DNA of 64,000 nt from Cordia subcordata (taxonomy: Eukaryota > Streptophyta > Magnoliopsida > Boraginales > Cordiaceae): the NCBI GenBank assembly GCA_028554755.1, contig JAPTOF010000054.1, positions 1 to 64,000 on the forward strand, written 5' to 3'. Below are positions 20,611 to 32,434 of this stretch, one piece after another. The position numbers were made by a program, and so were the translations under genes. The notes beneath the pieces were generated by a model, which was not told the DNA's origin, made no database searches, and saw only the letters and a list, made by a program, of their open reading frames with translations. Position 1 is the first letter of the stretch. Every line of letters begins with the position of its first letter.

Positions 20611-23292
20611 ATGAACGGCCAACCTTTCGTGCAGCTCAATCAAGCACAAGGGCCCCGCGGTCCTGGTGCCCTGCCACAGCAATTCCAAGGAGGTTTCCCA
20701 AATGCACACATGAACCAGGCCCGTCCTACTCCACCTCCCGGTCCCCCCATGGGTCAGATGCCCCCTATGAACCCAGGAGGACAGCCCCATCATGGAGGCG
20801 ATTTTCGCAGGAACGCCTTCACACCCTCTCCAAATGGCCGCGCAGGACCGTATGACCCCCCATCCCCTGGATCCGTCGGTTCGGGCCGTCGCCGTCATGG
20901 GCACGCCGGCCGCTATGCTCGCCCCGTGATTCACAATGCCCTGGACCGCCGCTCGCCTCCGAAGAAAGAGGTCTACGATCTTCGCACAAAGGTAAACAGC
21001 GAAGAAGATGCCCGAAATGCTCTCTCATCCCTTCACGTCTGGTCAATCAAGAAAGATGGCAGCGGCACTGGCCTTGCCGAGAGCGGCGTACCTGTCATTC
21101 CAACCTGGGAGAGGGCCAAGCATTTTTATGATACCGGTATCTCCCAGGAAGAGGCTGCCCGCAGAGTGTGGGAGCTCCATCAAAAGGGCGATGTCTCCAC
21201 AAAGAAGTCTAAGCTGGTTTCGGTAATTCAGGAGCAGCTCGACCATGCCCACGAAGAGCTTGAAGCTCGTGAAGAAGATCCCCGATTCTGCTACCAGCTT
21301 GCCCAGATCGACCAGTCAATCAAACGAGTCGATGTATCTCCGCATTTTGCAGAGCAATACATCGAAGATGGTCGGAGAGGCGGCAGCGGCCGTCGTAGTC
21401 GCAGCAGAGATCGGTACGCGAGCAAGGACAAGAGAGATAAGAAGAACCGAGACAAGTACTACAAGAAGGGGCTCTACCTTTGGGAAACCCCCAAGTACAA
21501 GGGATCCAAGCACAAAACCGTGAAGCAGACGGATTCCATCACTGCGTATTATCGCAGGGTGCCCAGAGAAGGTGTTAACTGCCTCCAGATGTGGGATGAT
21601 CTGCAAGACGGGTATGACTCCTGGAGCAGCGCGAACTCTTCGCCTCACTTTTCACCGCAGCAGCCTTTTGCTGCTATGGGACCACATCCGCAACATGGTG
21701 GCCATCAGGGACCACATATGGGCATGAACAATCCTGGTGTTCAGCATGGGTTCCCTCCGCCGGGTCCTTTCAACGGGCAACAGCCACGAGGTTTCCCTCC
21801 CAATCAGCAGTTTGGTGTAGGCGGACCGCAAGGTCTGGGACTGAACCAGCCTGTGCCTAACATGCAACAACAACACCACCAACAACACCAACATGGCTTC
21901 CAGCAGAATCATCACCAGCCGGGAATGAACAACCATCAAGGCTTTTCACAGCAAGGAATGAACGGTCACCAAGGATTCCCTCAACAAGCACAATATGCCC
22001 AGGGTCAAGGTGCCAACAGCGTGCCACATCAAGGGCAGCCAGGTGGTGCCCAGGCCTTCCCCCCTGGTGCTCAGCAAAACGGCATGCAAGGTGGCCTCCG
22101 CACCCAAGGACAAGCAGGCCCGCACGGCGCTCAACAGCCATTCGGGCAGGATTTTCGACATGGCCCGCAGCCACGAAGTAATCAGGTTCCCATGAACGGG
22201 CAGCGGAGCAACCCAGTGAACAGAGGGAACATGCCGAACAAGCCCCATGGCCCTATGTCGCCGAGACCAGGCCAACATGGTCGTCAGAAACCCGGTATGC
22301 CTCCTGTACCACCGCAACACGGACGTCCAGGCAGTCGCAACGGCGGCAAGCCTATCCGCGTCTTCCCCACATCGCCGCGATCGTCCGCACACTCGCTCGT
22401 GGACAGCGACGACGATAGCGGAAGCGACAGTGGCTTTGACACTCCGGCTTCTTCAGTCGACTCCGGTGGCCCTCGCGGTAGGCCTCGCCATAAGAACACT
22501 CGGAGCAGGAGTCGAAGTCAGAGTCACGGTCCAAAGCCACGTGGGTTTGCGACCCGTAACCACAGTAGGGGAGGTCCCCAACATTACTCGCGGTCAGTTT
22601 CGCCTCCCACTTTCGCTCCAAAGTCAGCCATGAGGGATACCTCAAGACCAGGTTTTGGTCGGCAATCGCCTTGGCAGAACAACCCTGGTCGCTCAGGACC
22701 GAGGCGTTCAGCGGATACCTTTGATCAAGTCCCACTTAGATCGAGGATGGACGACTTCGACCGCGACATGCTCGGTAGAAAGATGGAGGGGCAGTTCAAC
22801 CATCGGTTCCCACCACGGAGAGCGTACTCAGATGACTTTGACAATACGACGCGGAGGGCAAACATGAGCGACTTCGATCACCCAATGCCAAGGACTCGGA
22901 TGATGAACGACTTTGATGATCCCAGGATGGGCCGGAGTGGCGCCAGTCGTGGCTTCAGGCCTGTCTCGCCTTTTGCGCCTCGTCGTCCCATGTTCGATGA
23001 TGGCATGGACGTCTTATCGGATGACTTCGAGAATTTGAGGTTCAGCAGAGGCCACGCCGCTGGGCGTGGGCGAGCACAGTACCATAGAGGCGATCAGTTC
23101 AGTCGCGGCTTCAAAGAGCGCTTTAGAAGCCGAGAGTACTATGATGATGATGATGAGGATGAGTTCAAGCGCACACGCTTTGCTGACGGGGCGCCGGGAC
23201 GAGACTACGGAAGGCCTACGTCGACGCCGTTCGCGCAGGCAGGCGGACGTTCTTTCGGGCCACGGCGTCCAGGGTCAATGTATGTTGACTGA
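20611..23292 (+). CDS. hypothetical low-complexity, RNA-binding-like protein
   Basis: Intronless 893-aa protein with no recognised family. Residues 1-110 are Pro/Gly/Gln-rich. About 115-260 form the only folded-looking, probably conserved part (EEDARNALSSLHVWSIKKDG..., then ISQEEAARRVWELHQKGDVS). A basic RS/KR stretch follows, then about 270 residues of Gln/Asn/Gly/His/Pro repeats that look prion-like. Next come an acidic SDDDSGSDSGFD patch, RS-rich sequence, and four spaced DFD units near residues 713-770 (MDDFD, SDDFD, MSDFD, MNDFD). The tail is Arg/Gly/Asp-rich. Composition suggests a protein of RNA granules or chromatin; this is inference only. Confidence 0.85.
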   Translation: MNGQPFVQLNQAQGPRGPGALPQQFQGGFPNAHMNQARPTPPPGPPMGQMPPMNPGGQPHHGGDFRRNAFTPSPNGRAGPYDPPSPGSVGSGRRRHGHAGRYARPVIHNALDRRSPPKKEVYDLRTKVNSEEDARNALSSLHVWSIKKDGSGTGLAESGVPVIPTWERAKHFYDTGISQEEAARRVWELHQKGDVSTKKSKLVSVIQEQLDHAHEELEAREEDPRFCYQLAQIDQSIKRVDVSPHFAEQYIEDGRRGGSGRRSRSRDRYASKDKRDKKNRDKYYKKGLYLWETPKYKGSKHKTVKQTDSITAYYRRVPREGVNCLQMWDDLQDGYDSWSSANSSPHFSPQQPFAAMGPHPQHGGHQGPHMGMNNPGVQHGFPPPGPFNGQQPRGFPPNQQFGVGGPQGLGLNQPVPNMQQQHHQQHQHGFQQNHHQPGMNNHQGFSQQGMNGHQGFPQQAQYAQGQGANSVPHQGQPGGAQAFPPGAQQNGMQGGLRTQGQAGPHGAQQPFGQDFRHGPQPRSNQVPMNGQRSNPVNRGNMPNKPHGPMSPRPGQHGRQKPGMPPVPPQHGRPGSRNGGKPIRVFPTSPRSSAHSLVDSDDDSGSDSGFDTPASSVDSGGPRGRPRHKNTRSRSRSQSHGPKPRGFATRNHSRGGPQHYSRSVSPPTFAPKSAMRDTSRPGFGRQSPWQNNPGRSGPRRSADTFDQVPLRSRMDDFDRDMLGRKMEGQFNHRFPPRRAYSDDFDNTTRRANMSDFDHPMPRTRMMNDFDDPRMGRSGASRGFRPVSPFAPRRPMFDDGMDVLSDDFENLRFSRGHAAGRGRAQYHRGDQFSRGFKERFRSREYYDDDDEDEFKRTRFADGAPGRDYGRPTSTPFAQAGGRSFGPRRPGSMYVD

Positions 23293-23967
23293 GGGGTCAT
23301 GGAAACCATTCTGTTTCTTCTTCTTCTTTTTTTTTTCACTGTATCTTGTGTTATCATTTTGACGAAAGATTGGGTTCATAGCGAGAGTTGCAGAGGGCTT
23401 AGGAGCAGCACCATCATGAATTGAATGTACATCTCCTGACATGAAGCCATTAAGGCCATAGTCATTGAGTGAAAAAGATGTGATATTTCGAGAGTGATGA
23501 TGACCAAACTCATTGAGGTTTTGTAGGAGTTTGGACTGAGTTCGTTGTATGTTCATCAGGGAAGGCTATTGAGGCGGTAATTGATAGGGGTATCACGTGC
23601 TTACCCACATCTTTCGCGCTAGGCACGCGCTGCAAACAGAAGCGGCGCGTCGTATCAACCTTCCGCTGCCACCACCTTCGACTCGACGCGACTTGCTGCT
23701 GGACGGACTTTTCCGCGTCTCTTCCCCTCCTTTGTTAGTCCAGCACTCATCAGCACTGCGTCTTGTTTACTTCAAGCGGCCGTTTGTTGTCTCGAGATGG
23801 TTCTTTTTTCTCTTTGAATTCTGTTACTGACCTCGTCGGATCGTAATCAACATCCCCTGCAAACCAACCTCAGCGCTCCTCCGACACCAGCGATTACGAC
23901 ATCACGAAACCTCTAATGATCACCTGCCAATAAACCACCGCTCCCTCCTTCGTGGGCTCCTTCTTTT
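23293..23967. other. intergenic, promoter of pif1
   Basis: Begins with a pyrimidine-rich 3' UTR containing a run of ten T at 23327-23336. The rest should hold the pif1 promoter and 5' UTR. No gene was seen. Confidence 0.5.
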
Positions 23968-26503
23968 ATGAGCCCAAACATCTCAAACCTGCCCATTCGA
24001 TCCTCGCCGACCCGTCGCAGCCTCTTCAGAACAGCCTCTCAGCTTGCCTTCCACTCCTCCGCTCTCCTGCAGGCACCGTCCTTCCAAGACACCATGTTGG
24101 CCCGAGCGAACAAGGACTTCCAAGCGAATGCACCCGCACCCGCATCAGCTCGCAATCAGCTTTCAAAACAGCTGTTCCCCTCCAGCAGCCCGCAAACGAC
24201 TACAGACATCCGTGATCAATTCAGGAAACCGGGCACCCATGGCTCTGCTGCTGCGTCGGCGAGGACCGAGAGCATCGAACAACAGCCACAACGGCTAGAC
24301 AGCCCGAACCAAAGGAGCAACCACAATGACCGTTTGGTATCGTTGTATGGAAATTCGAACTCTTTTACTCACGAGACCAACAACGTTATCGACCTCACAG
24401 ATTCCAAAAACGACATCCCAGATCCTGTCGAGCTCTTTGACGACGACTTCGACGACGACGCTGACCTGGACCTGGACTTTGAAGCACCGAAAGCAATGCC
24501 AGCTCCCATTCGCAATCCGCACAAGATGGAGCTGACGCCAGCGAAAGAGAACGTGCCCCCTCCTGACTCGACACCCGAGGTCCCGTGGTCGTCGTCACCT
24601 CCCTCACACTGGCTTCCGGCAAAGCCGCAACGCACAATCTCTGGCGCATCAACAGCCACACTGAAGCGAGAATCCTCTGGAGAGCACGACTCGTTTGAGG
24701 CACCGCCACCAAAGAAGCGCACCCTGCCATGGAAGAAGGAACCTGAACCTGTGGAGGCGAGCACTCCGGCCCAAAAACCCAACAGAAACTTCTTTGATCC
24801 CTCACAAAGCGCGATTCAGGAGTCAAAGCGTCAACTAAAGAATCTGCGTCAACCATCGAAAACAGAGGTTGAAGAAGCCCCAGCGCCTGAGTCTGCTACC
24901 GTGACAACGCCCTTCTCGCTCACCAAAGAGCAGACGCACGTTCTAGACATGGTTGTCAACCAAGGCCAGAGCGTCTTCTTCACAGGTGCCGCCGGTACGG
25001 GAAAATCGGTCTTGATGCGTGCTATCATCGCGGCGCTGAAGAAGAAGTACGCCCGAGATCCTGAGCGTGTGGCCGTCACTGCTTCCACGGGTTTGGCAGC
25101 TTGCAACATTGGTGGCCAGACCCTACACAGCTTCGCAGGTACGTATACTCGTTCGATACTTCCACAAGACTTGTTTAACACCTTTAGGGATCGGACTAGG
25201 GAAGGAGCCCGCACAAGCTCTCGTCAAGAAGGTTCGACGCAACCCAAAAGCCAAGAACCGCTGGCTCAAGGTCAAGTGCTTGGTGATCGACGAAGTTTCG
25301 ATGGTCGATGGCGACATGTTTGATAAGTTGTCGCAGATTGGAAGATCGATCCGCAATAATGGACGTCCATGGGGAGGCATTCAGCTGATCATCACGGGAG
25401 ATTTCTTCCAACTACCACCTGTACCAGATGGCGCTGAGAAGAGTGCGGCTAAGTTTGCTTTTGACGCTTCAACATGGAACACGTCCATTGACCAAACTAT
25501 TGGACTCACCGAGGTCTTCCGTCAGAAAGACCCGCAGTTCGCTCAGATGCTCAACGAGATGCGCTTGGGCATAATTTCAGCTGAGACCGAGCGGCAATTC
25601 AAAGCTCTGGCCAGGCCTTTGAAATTTGACGACGGCGTCGATATGGCCCAATTATTCCCGACCCGCAATCAAGTTGAGCAGTCGAATGCTACGCGGCTCA
25701 GAGCTCTGCCAGGGCAGCCGAGACGCTTTGAAGCCATGGATTCGGGTGATCCTCAGATGCGCGACAGACTTTTGATGGGCATGATGTCTCCCAAATCTCT
25801 AGATCTCAAGGTTGGAGCGCAGGTGATGCTGATCAAGAATCTGAGCGAGACACTTGTCAATGGCACCCTTGGTCAGGTCATTGCATTCTCCGACGAAAAG
25901 GCGTTCGAAATGGATGACGGGAATGACTACAACGGCGAGATGGACGAGCAAATGGCGAAAGCGAGGCGCAAGCTGGCAAGCTTCAAGAGTAATGATCGGG
26001 ACGGCAGCCCATCGCCTGCTGATAGTGGTCAGCTGTACCCCGTGGTCAAATTCCGGGACGTCCATGGCAGCCCAAAGATTATTCTCTGTCAGCCTGAAGA
26101 GTGGAAGGTCGAACTGCCCAACGGAGAGGTCCAAGCGAAACGCACACAATTACCGCTCATCTTGGCATGGGCACTATCTATCCACAAGGCTCAAGGTCAG
26201 ACTCTGGAGCGCGTTACTGTCGATCTCGGAAGAATCTTTGAGAAGGGACAAGCATATGTGGCGCTCAGTCGAGCGACAAGTAAAGCCGGGCTGCAGGTCA
26301 TGAACTTCAACAAAGCAAAGGTCCTGGCTCATCCAAAAGTCATTGAGTTTTACAAGAAGCTGTACAGCGCAGAAGAGGCTACGGGGGGCCGAGCCAGCAG
26401 CGTGGGAGACTTCGTCGCCAATAGAAAGGGAGCTGCACCCGCGAAGAAGAAGGCGGTAGACCTTAGCGCGGATGAAGAGGCCATGGCAGCTTTCGGATAT
26501 TGA
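23968..26503 (+). CDS. pif1: PIF1-type DNA helicase
   Basis: Two exons, 23968-25138 and 25188-26503, joined over a 49-nt intron (GTACGT...TTTAG), give 828 aa. PIF1 is a 5'-3' superfamily 1B helicase acting on mitochondrial DNA, telomeres and G-quadruplexes. Motifs seen are Walker A GAAGTGKS (about residue 341), [21 protein letters not shown], Walker [12 protein letters not shown] (about 423), [18 protein letters not shown], and the C-terminal [18 protein letters not shown] and YVALSRA. The first 40 residues are Arg/Ser-rich without acidic residues until Asp41, like a mitochondrial presequence. A second in-frame ATG at 24094 (Met43) has a better start context (ACCATGT). An acidic stretch ([15 protein letters not shown]) and a basic [12 protein letters not shown] segment, a possible nuclear signal, lie in the N-terminal region. 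Confidence 0.96.
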
Positions 26504-27736
26504 TGGCAAGGTAAATTATTGGAGTTTGGGCTCGGTGCATTGCTAGAGAAGGTGACATTGTATCACATAATGGGAGCAGCTTCTGTTGTGTGAGCTGCGG
26601 CAAGATGTGGCGCTGCCTTTTCACAACTACATTGGTCGCTACCAAGGTCATTGTGAGACAAGAATACACATTACATCGACATTTGCACGCGGCGTGCGGC
26701 GTGAATCCTACCGGAGGCTTGTATCTGCAAGGAACATTTGGGCATCTTCTGTGGCTGATGTTTGCCGGAGGATCGCATGTCACGGCTCGGCACGAAGGGT
26801 CCATTCATTGGTAATCATGAAGTACATCGTATCTCAAAATGTCAAACCTGTTTTCCAGCGATCTCGGTATTGACATCATGATGGTGATCTGGCCGACAAC
26901 ACAAAGTGTTGCAACCTCACGTCAGCTCAAGCAGCTTGAGCAGAGCCGCTACGCTGAGTGCCCTGTGACAGTTCAGCTTAAGCCTTGACGGCCTGATGAT
27001 AAGACCTCTATGTATGTATCGCCGCATGCAGTACCCATGGCACAATTGCCTGACATGAATCGGGACAATGAGACGCAAGATATTTGACCCGTCTTACGTT
27101 GAACCTTATGCACGCGATGCACCATTGAATCCTCCTCGTAGATTTAACGTCAAGCCACTCTGCGAGGTCTTTTATCGATAAGACCTCGTGGAGATTCCGC
27201 TCCGCCAGGGCGGAAGGCTGCCCCCCCAATTAATTCTTGACTAAGGCTGCAACTGCGCTGCACATCCATCCATCAACCATCGACCGGCGAGACGATTTAG
27301 GCGCAACAAGACTAGCCTCACCCTGCCTTAGCCTCGAGCACTGCTGGCAGCCGCGATCGTCGAGGCTTCTCTCCTCCATTTTTCTGCTTCAGTTGTTTAC
27401 CGCTCTTCCTACCGCTGCACCGACTCTAGAGAATCAACATTTCCTCTGCTGCCTCCGATTCGAAACGCCTGGACTCGAGAGTCGAGGCCGGAAATTCGAA
27501 ACGATCGACAGCTAGTCTAGGCGACGCAGAGGCGATCGTGCTCATTTCCCGCCACAACGGCAACCGCCATCGCGAAGGGAAACGTGCTCGAGGCGCGCCT
27601 TTGTGCCTGACTTTGTCATTGACTTTCGACTTTATCACGTCCACGACCGGCTCTACGATTGATAAGTCGAAGGCTCAGACTCGTCCGCTCGCAGGCGCCC
27701 GCGCTTCGGCAGCTCGACCGGTCGACCACGCTCGCC
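26504..27736. other. intergenic, pif1 3' to edc3 promoter
   Basis: Contains a perfect 8-bp inverted repeat at 26925-26941, reported separately. The last 400 bases are pyrimidine-rich and likely the edc3 promoter and 5' UTR. No gene was seen. Confidence 0.5.
26925..26941. repeat. perfect inverted repeat GCTCAAGC-A-GCTTGAGC
   Basis: Eight-base arms pair exactly around a single A. A one-base loop is too tight for a hairpin, so a dimeric protein-binding site is more likely than an RNA structure. It may also be chance. Confidence 0.5.
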
Positions 27737-29960
27737 ATGGCAGCCCAATTTGTTGGCCTTCACATGAAGGTCATCTTGGCCGAACCCGCGGGGTACGAGC
27801 TCAATGGCTACGTTGGCGACCTGGAGCCGGGTAGCTCTCTCACGCTTATGAATGGTAAAAGGCATATGTACGCGCATGAATTGCGGTCGCTGACGGCTCA
27901 TAGTGACTGTTCCTGGCACGACGGATTGGGCGCCGCAGATGGTTATCAACGCCATGAACATTGCGACTCTCGAGCATCTCCCTTCCTACGAGCGAGGCTA
28001 CTACACGAAACCGCAGCCGCCACAACAGGCCGCGCCACCTGTCCAACCTGTTCACGCTCCGCTTGACGACCCTGCTATCCTGAGTCTCGGTCGTTCTAAG
28101 GCTCCAACCAGGAGCTCGACTGCCGAACTGCACAGCATCTCGCCGAAAGGGGATATCGAACTGATAGCAAGCGAGCTGCCGGGGGTGCTTAAAGGGATAC
28201 ACGTCAGCAAAGGCCCTAACAACAAGCCTTTGACTCCGATTCAGGATGTTGCAGAGTCTCTAAATGGCCTGCAAATCGAGAACGGGCATCAAGACACTGA
28301 GGCCGGGAGGCGCACAGATACCGAAGATAGCCAGTCCAAAAAGAAGAGGCGGCGACGACCTAATAAGAGCAAGTCTCATTCTCAGCAGGACTCGGACGCA
28401 GCTAGCTCCAACGCCGAAAATGCCCCTCCTAGCGGACGCGGCAAGGGTTGGCGACAAACTCCCATGCTGCAGAGCACCGCCTCTTTCCAGCCTTTCCACT
28501 CTTTGAAGCGTAAGGCTAAAGGCAGAGGGGCGACTGAGGATTGGGAGTCGGCTGAGGTCACGGAGGAGATGGGCGATTTCGACTTTGAGAACAATCTTGC
28601 CAAGTTTGACAAGAGGACCATCTTTGATCAGATGCGCAAAGAAGACTTGGTGGAGGAGTCGAATCGCTTGGTATCTCACAATCGGCGACCGAAACCTGGG
28701 ACGAATAACGGGAAGAATCTGCATTACTCCGAGAATGTGTTAGATGGGTCTTCGGGGATCGCCAAGACGGGGACTGATTTCTGGAACAGCGAGGCCGACG
28801 ATGGTTTGCACGAGGGCGACAGACCGGGCGGCCGAGAAGTGAGACCAACCGCCAGCATGCGAAGGGCAGAAAGCAAAGGCGGTGTCTCACGGCGTTCCCA
28901 ATCACGCAAAGCTAGTGGTGCCATGATGGGAGGCCAGCCGTTAAGTAGGGTCAACTCAGCAGTAAGTCTGTTCGTGGTCGATGTGATGATATGTGCTAAT
29001 GATTCGCAGCAAGCACATCAGCCCGGTCTTTACCTGTTGCCATCAAATCGACGAATAGAAGCCATCTCGACGCTGCAGATGCTCAACCTCGAGAACATCG
29101 CCGCTAACGAAGTCGGTTTCACTGAGGATCTCATGGCAGAGAACGCGGGCAGGGGTATCGCAGAGGTTGCAGTGAAGGCTCTCAGGGACCCGGCAATGAA
29201 AGTGCGCTTCGAGCTGGCAAATTCCTCGTCGTCTGCAGAAGCCGCCTTGGACAGCTCGACAACTGTCATACTAGCAGGCAACAACAAGTCCAGCATACGA
29301 GCGCTTGCTGCAGCACGGCATTTGCGAAACCGGGGCATCGACGTACTAGTCTGCATGGTCGGCATCGAGCGGGAAAAGGATCTGCTGGAAGACCTGAGGC
29401 GGCAAATCGAACTGTACAGGAGCTTTGGTGGTAAGGTCCTGAGCAAAAACGAGTTCTTTGAGCACCTCCGCAGGAACGCCGCATCCGGAGCCAAGGTGCC
29501 TGTGTCGCTCATTGTCGACTGCATGCTCGGATTGACGGTATCATTTGAGGAGCTGCGGGTGGGCGATCAAGCATCGGTCTACGAGCTCATGGAGTGGGCC
29601 AACCGCAACGAAGCTTTCGTTCTCGCCGTCGACATCCCCTCCGGCATCGACCCGTCAACCGGCAAGATTGCGATCATCGATGGAAGCCCGCTTTTCGTCA
29701 AACCTCGATACGTGGTGTCCATCGGTGCACCAAAGCGAGGACTGGTCGAGGCCGTGACGCCACCACGCGACGATGAAGCTGACCCTCTCGCTTATGGAAC
29801 GCATGAGGATGACTGGCGGCTGTTCATTGCTGATATGGGTCTTGGGACTGCCATGTGGAAGAAGGCTGGTACCAAGATCAGGAGGGGCATCGACTTTGAC
29901 GGCAACTGGGTTCTTGAGATGGAATATCGAACATATGGCTACGGCTCGGGAGAGCGATAG
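27737..29960 (+). CDS. edc3: Edc3, enhancer of mRNA decapping
   Basis: Three exons (27737-27854, 27904-28961, 29010-29960) give 708 aa. Edc3 is a P-body scaffold that binds Dcp1/Dcp2 through its Lsm domain and the DEAD-box protein Dhh1 through its FDF motif, and dimerises through a YjeF_N domain. Here the Lsm domain spans about residues 1-65 (MAAQFVGLHMKVILAEPAGY). A long disordered region has a KKKRRRRPNKSK patch. The FDF segment lies near 255-325 (MGDFDFENNLAKFDKRTIFD), and YjeF_N near 405-690 (ILAGNNKSS, VDIPSGID). The first intron splits an early codon of the Lsm domain. The second (28962-29009, 48 nt, GCTAAT branch point) keeps frame and has no stop codon, so its retention would only insert 16 residues. 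Confidence 0.94.
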
Positions 29961-31755
29961 AAGAGGCCCGACGAGCAGCCTAACAACAAGACCGCGAAGC
30001 AGCCTCACGACGACGACACCGATACCGAGGTCACGGTTGCGGAGGAGCCTGCTCGGAGTCCTGAGCGTGGAAGACAAGGACGAACCAAACGCGAGCAGAG
30101 AAGACGCCAGAGATGGTTCCGACACTGCGAAATGCGGAAGCGCAGGGAGAAATGAGCGTCGTTATTGCCTTTATTACATCCAGCGTGTCACGAGGCTCAA
30201 TTTGGGTTTTGTTATCTTTACTTGCATCCTGTCATAGCATTGCGTGGGGTTCCTTTCCGTCGTTGACGGCTTTATAACGAGTTTGAGTGGACGTTACGAG
30301 ATACGAAGTGTACGATAGGGGAATATACCTACTTTGCTGGTTACTGTTTGTTTGTGTTCTCGCGACTGGTGATATCGATGAGTGCCTGGTCTAGATGCGA
30401 CGAAGTCTGGCCCGCGTTTAAGCCTGTCGCCTGATCTTATACGTCCCTTGTAGTTTTGACACGCATTTGATATCGAACAAGACAATTCTTGCTCGAGCTT
30501 CGAGCAGGTTCTCAGCCAGACAAAGCACTCAGTGCATCCAATCAGCCACGATTCCAAAGCGATGTGAAGCGCAAGCGTCGTACTAGCACCAGCTACTTAC
30601 TACCTTGCATCAACACTATTGAAGACTGCACTCCCGATTCTGCTCGCAAGCTGGACAACAACTGGGCAATACTCGCGCATACCTATCCAATGCAGCGGTA
30701 TTTAGTCTGATATTCGAGCAGTCGAGGGGATGTGAGACAAGACGGAAGATACCTTGCTGCTAGCTCGCGTGCGCCAAGCATCCGGCTCGCGGCCGAAGTG
30801 CGTTGCTTTTAAGCTTTGCCAAGAGTTGGGATCGTGCTCTGAGATCTAGGGCTTGGCGAGGCTTGTGCTCGTTTTCTCGTCTCGTCCTTTGGGCTGTCTT
30901 GCCATGCTTTCATCCCATAATGGATGTCTGAGGTGATTGGGGGTGGTAGGCGATTGAATCTATCCCTTGGAGTATTGCTTAGATCTCTCCGCGTGGTGTC
31001 GCTCGGCCACTTCCAATCCTGCACTGGCGCCGATGTGTGGTAGAATAACGCGGCGAAAGCAAACTCAGGCGACGTACTGCTACGCTGCGTTACTAAGTCC
31101 CTACCGAATAGTTTTAGTTGCTGCTCCGCGTACGTGTTCCCCATAGTCGCACACGGACGGGCCTCAAAGTGTGAGGTCATGAGTGGCTTGCCGCCCGTTT
31201 CCCTTCTCAATAATCTTCTCTTAGCTCTCCCAGGCATCGACCGGCACATGAGTTATTGATACGGAAACGAGCTAATTACCAGCGTTGCTACCTATGCGAC
31301 CAATCGCCCATCCACAATCTTGCCAACACATTCATGTCAAGAGTTGTCGTCATGCTCAAGGGCCTTTTCTGTACGGAGTATTTGTAGATGAAATGCGCTG
31401 CTCGGGCCTGGACCACCGGGTAAGTTCACGAAATGCTTGCATCTGCTGGAGGCGCCTACCTTCTCGTCTGCCACCCCCGCGCTAAGCTGAGTACAGTGTG
31501 ACACTGTGACGCGAACTGAGTGGTCCACGTGCAGACTCGGGCTAGTCGCCGTAATGGTGGTTTGGTGAGCGTGGTGGGCGGCCGACTGTCGCGAATGGGA
31601 GCGACAAGGGCTTGGGATTGACTTTTTGGTATGGAGTATTTGCGATGGCTACCTTGAGTTTTTCTGGGGACAAAGGGAGAATGGCAGAGCAGGGCACTGG
31701 ATGTGATAGTGAAACTGCGATTCGTGGTTCGTGATTCGTGATCGTGAGACAGTGC

Positions 31756-31775
31756 GTGCTGTGCTGTGCTGTGCT
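31756..31775 (+). repeat. four GTGCT tandem units
   Basis: A perfect 5-bp microsatellite with four copies, upstream of palH. It could vary in length between strains. Confidence 0.8.
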
Positions 31776-32340
31776 GCGCCGTCGGAATAAGGCGAGTTGG
31801 GAAGACCCTTCCACTTCCATTGAGTTTGGGAGGATCGGGGTCCGTCCGTCCTTCCCTTTCGGTCCCCTCAACCCCATCACCTCTTCACTCATTTCCACCA
31901 CTATCATTTCGCCCTTCTCATCATCCGACACTCTCTTCTCCAACACGAAATTTCCCTCTCTGTCTCACTCGTTACGTCGCTCAGTAATCGCCTGCACCCA
32001 CACGAACCACATCATCGGCTTCTGCATCCTCGACAAGCCTCGCCAAGCTTTCTCACCAGCCAAGCCGACCCGCACAACGACGACGCCCAGCCCGCCCCTG
32101 GCCTGCTTCATCCTGCGTCACGTACTGAGTCTCACATACACGATCGCACATCGCCAGCATTGCACAGAGTCGACGGTATCAGTTCGCGACGACGATTCTC
32201 ACTCCCCTCACGCCGATCACTCGCGACGATTCCCCCTCCGCGCACATCGAACCATTCAGCCGAGACCTGAGCCGCAGCGAGCGCCACCCGCGATCCTCCA
32301 CTCAACCCGACGCTCGAAATCGCGACACGACTTCGTCTCA

Positions 32341-32358
32341 ATGGCGAGCTTTCCCTAG
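32341..32358 (+). promoter_or_regulatory. upstream ORF (MASFP) in the palH leader
   Basis: A five-codon ATG...TAG frame ends 76 nt before the palH start codon. If the transcript starts upstream of it, it could lower palH translation. The transcript start is not known from sequence. Confidence 0.4.
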
Positions 32359-32434
32359 CACCAGCACGTTACCGGTTTAATCGTCGCGCACGCCGGCTGG
32401 CTCTTCTCACCATTTCGTGCGGCCAGCCGCGGTC

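Larger units (their letters stand above)
29961..32434. other. intergenic, edc3 3' to palH leader
   Basis: No convincing gene. A 146-codon frame at 31249-30809 (-) has plain, low-hydrophobicity sequence and no family; I do not call it. From about 31850 the + strand is C/T-rich, as expected of a long palH 5' leader. GTGCT repeats and a short uORF are listed separately. Confidence 0.45.

Noticed and set aside
30809..31249. 146-codon minus-strand frame between edc3 and palH
   Set aside because: No family, no conserved-looking segment and no splice context; it is likely chance.
31738..32340. Long open frame ahead of palH
   Set aside because: C/T-rich leader sequence gives an open frame with low-complexity Ser/Thr/His content; better read as 5' UTR.
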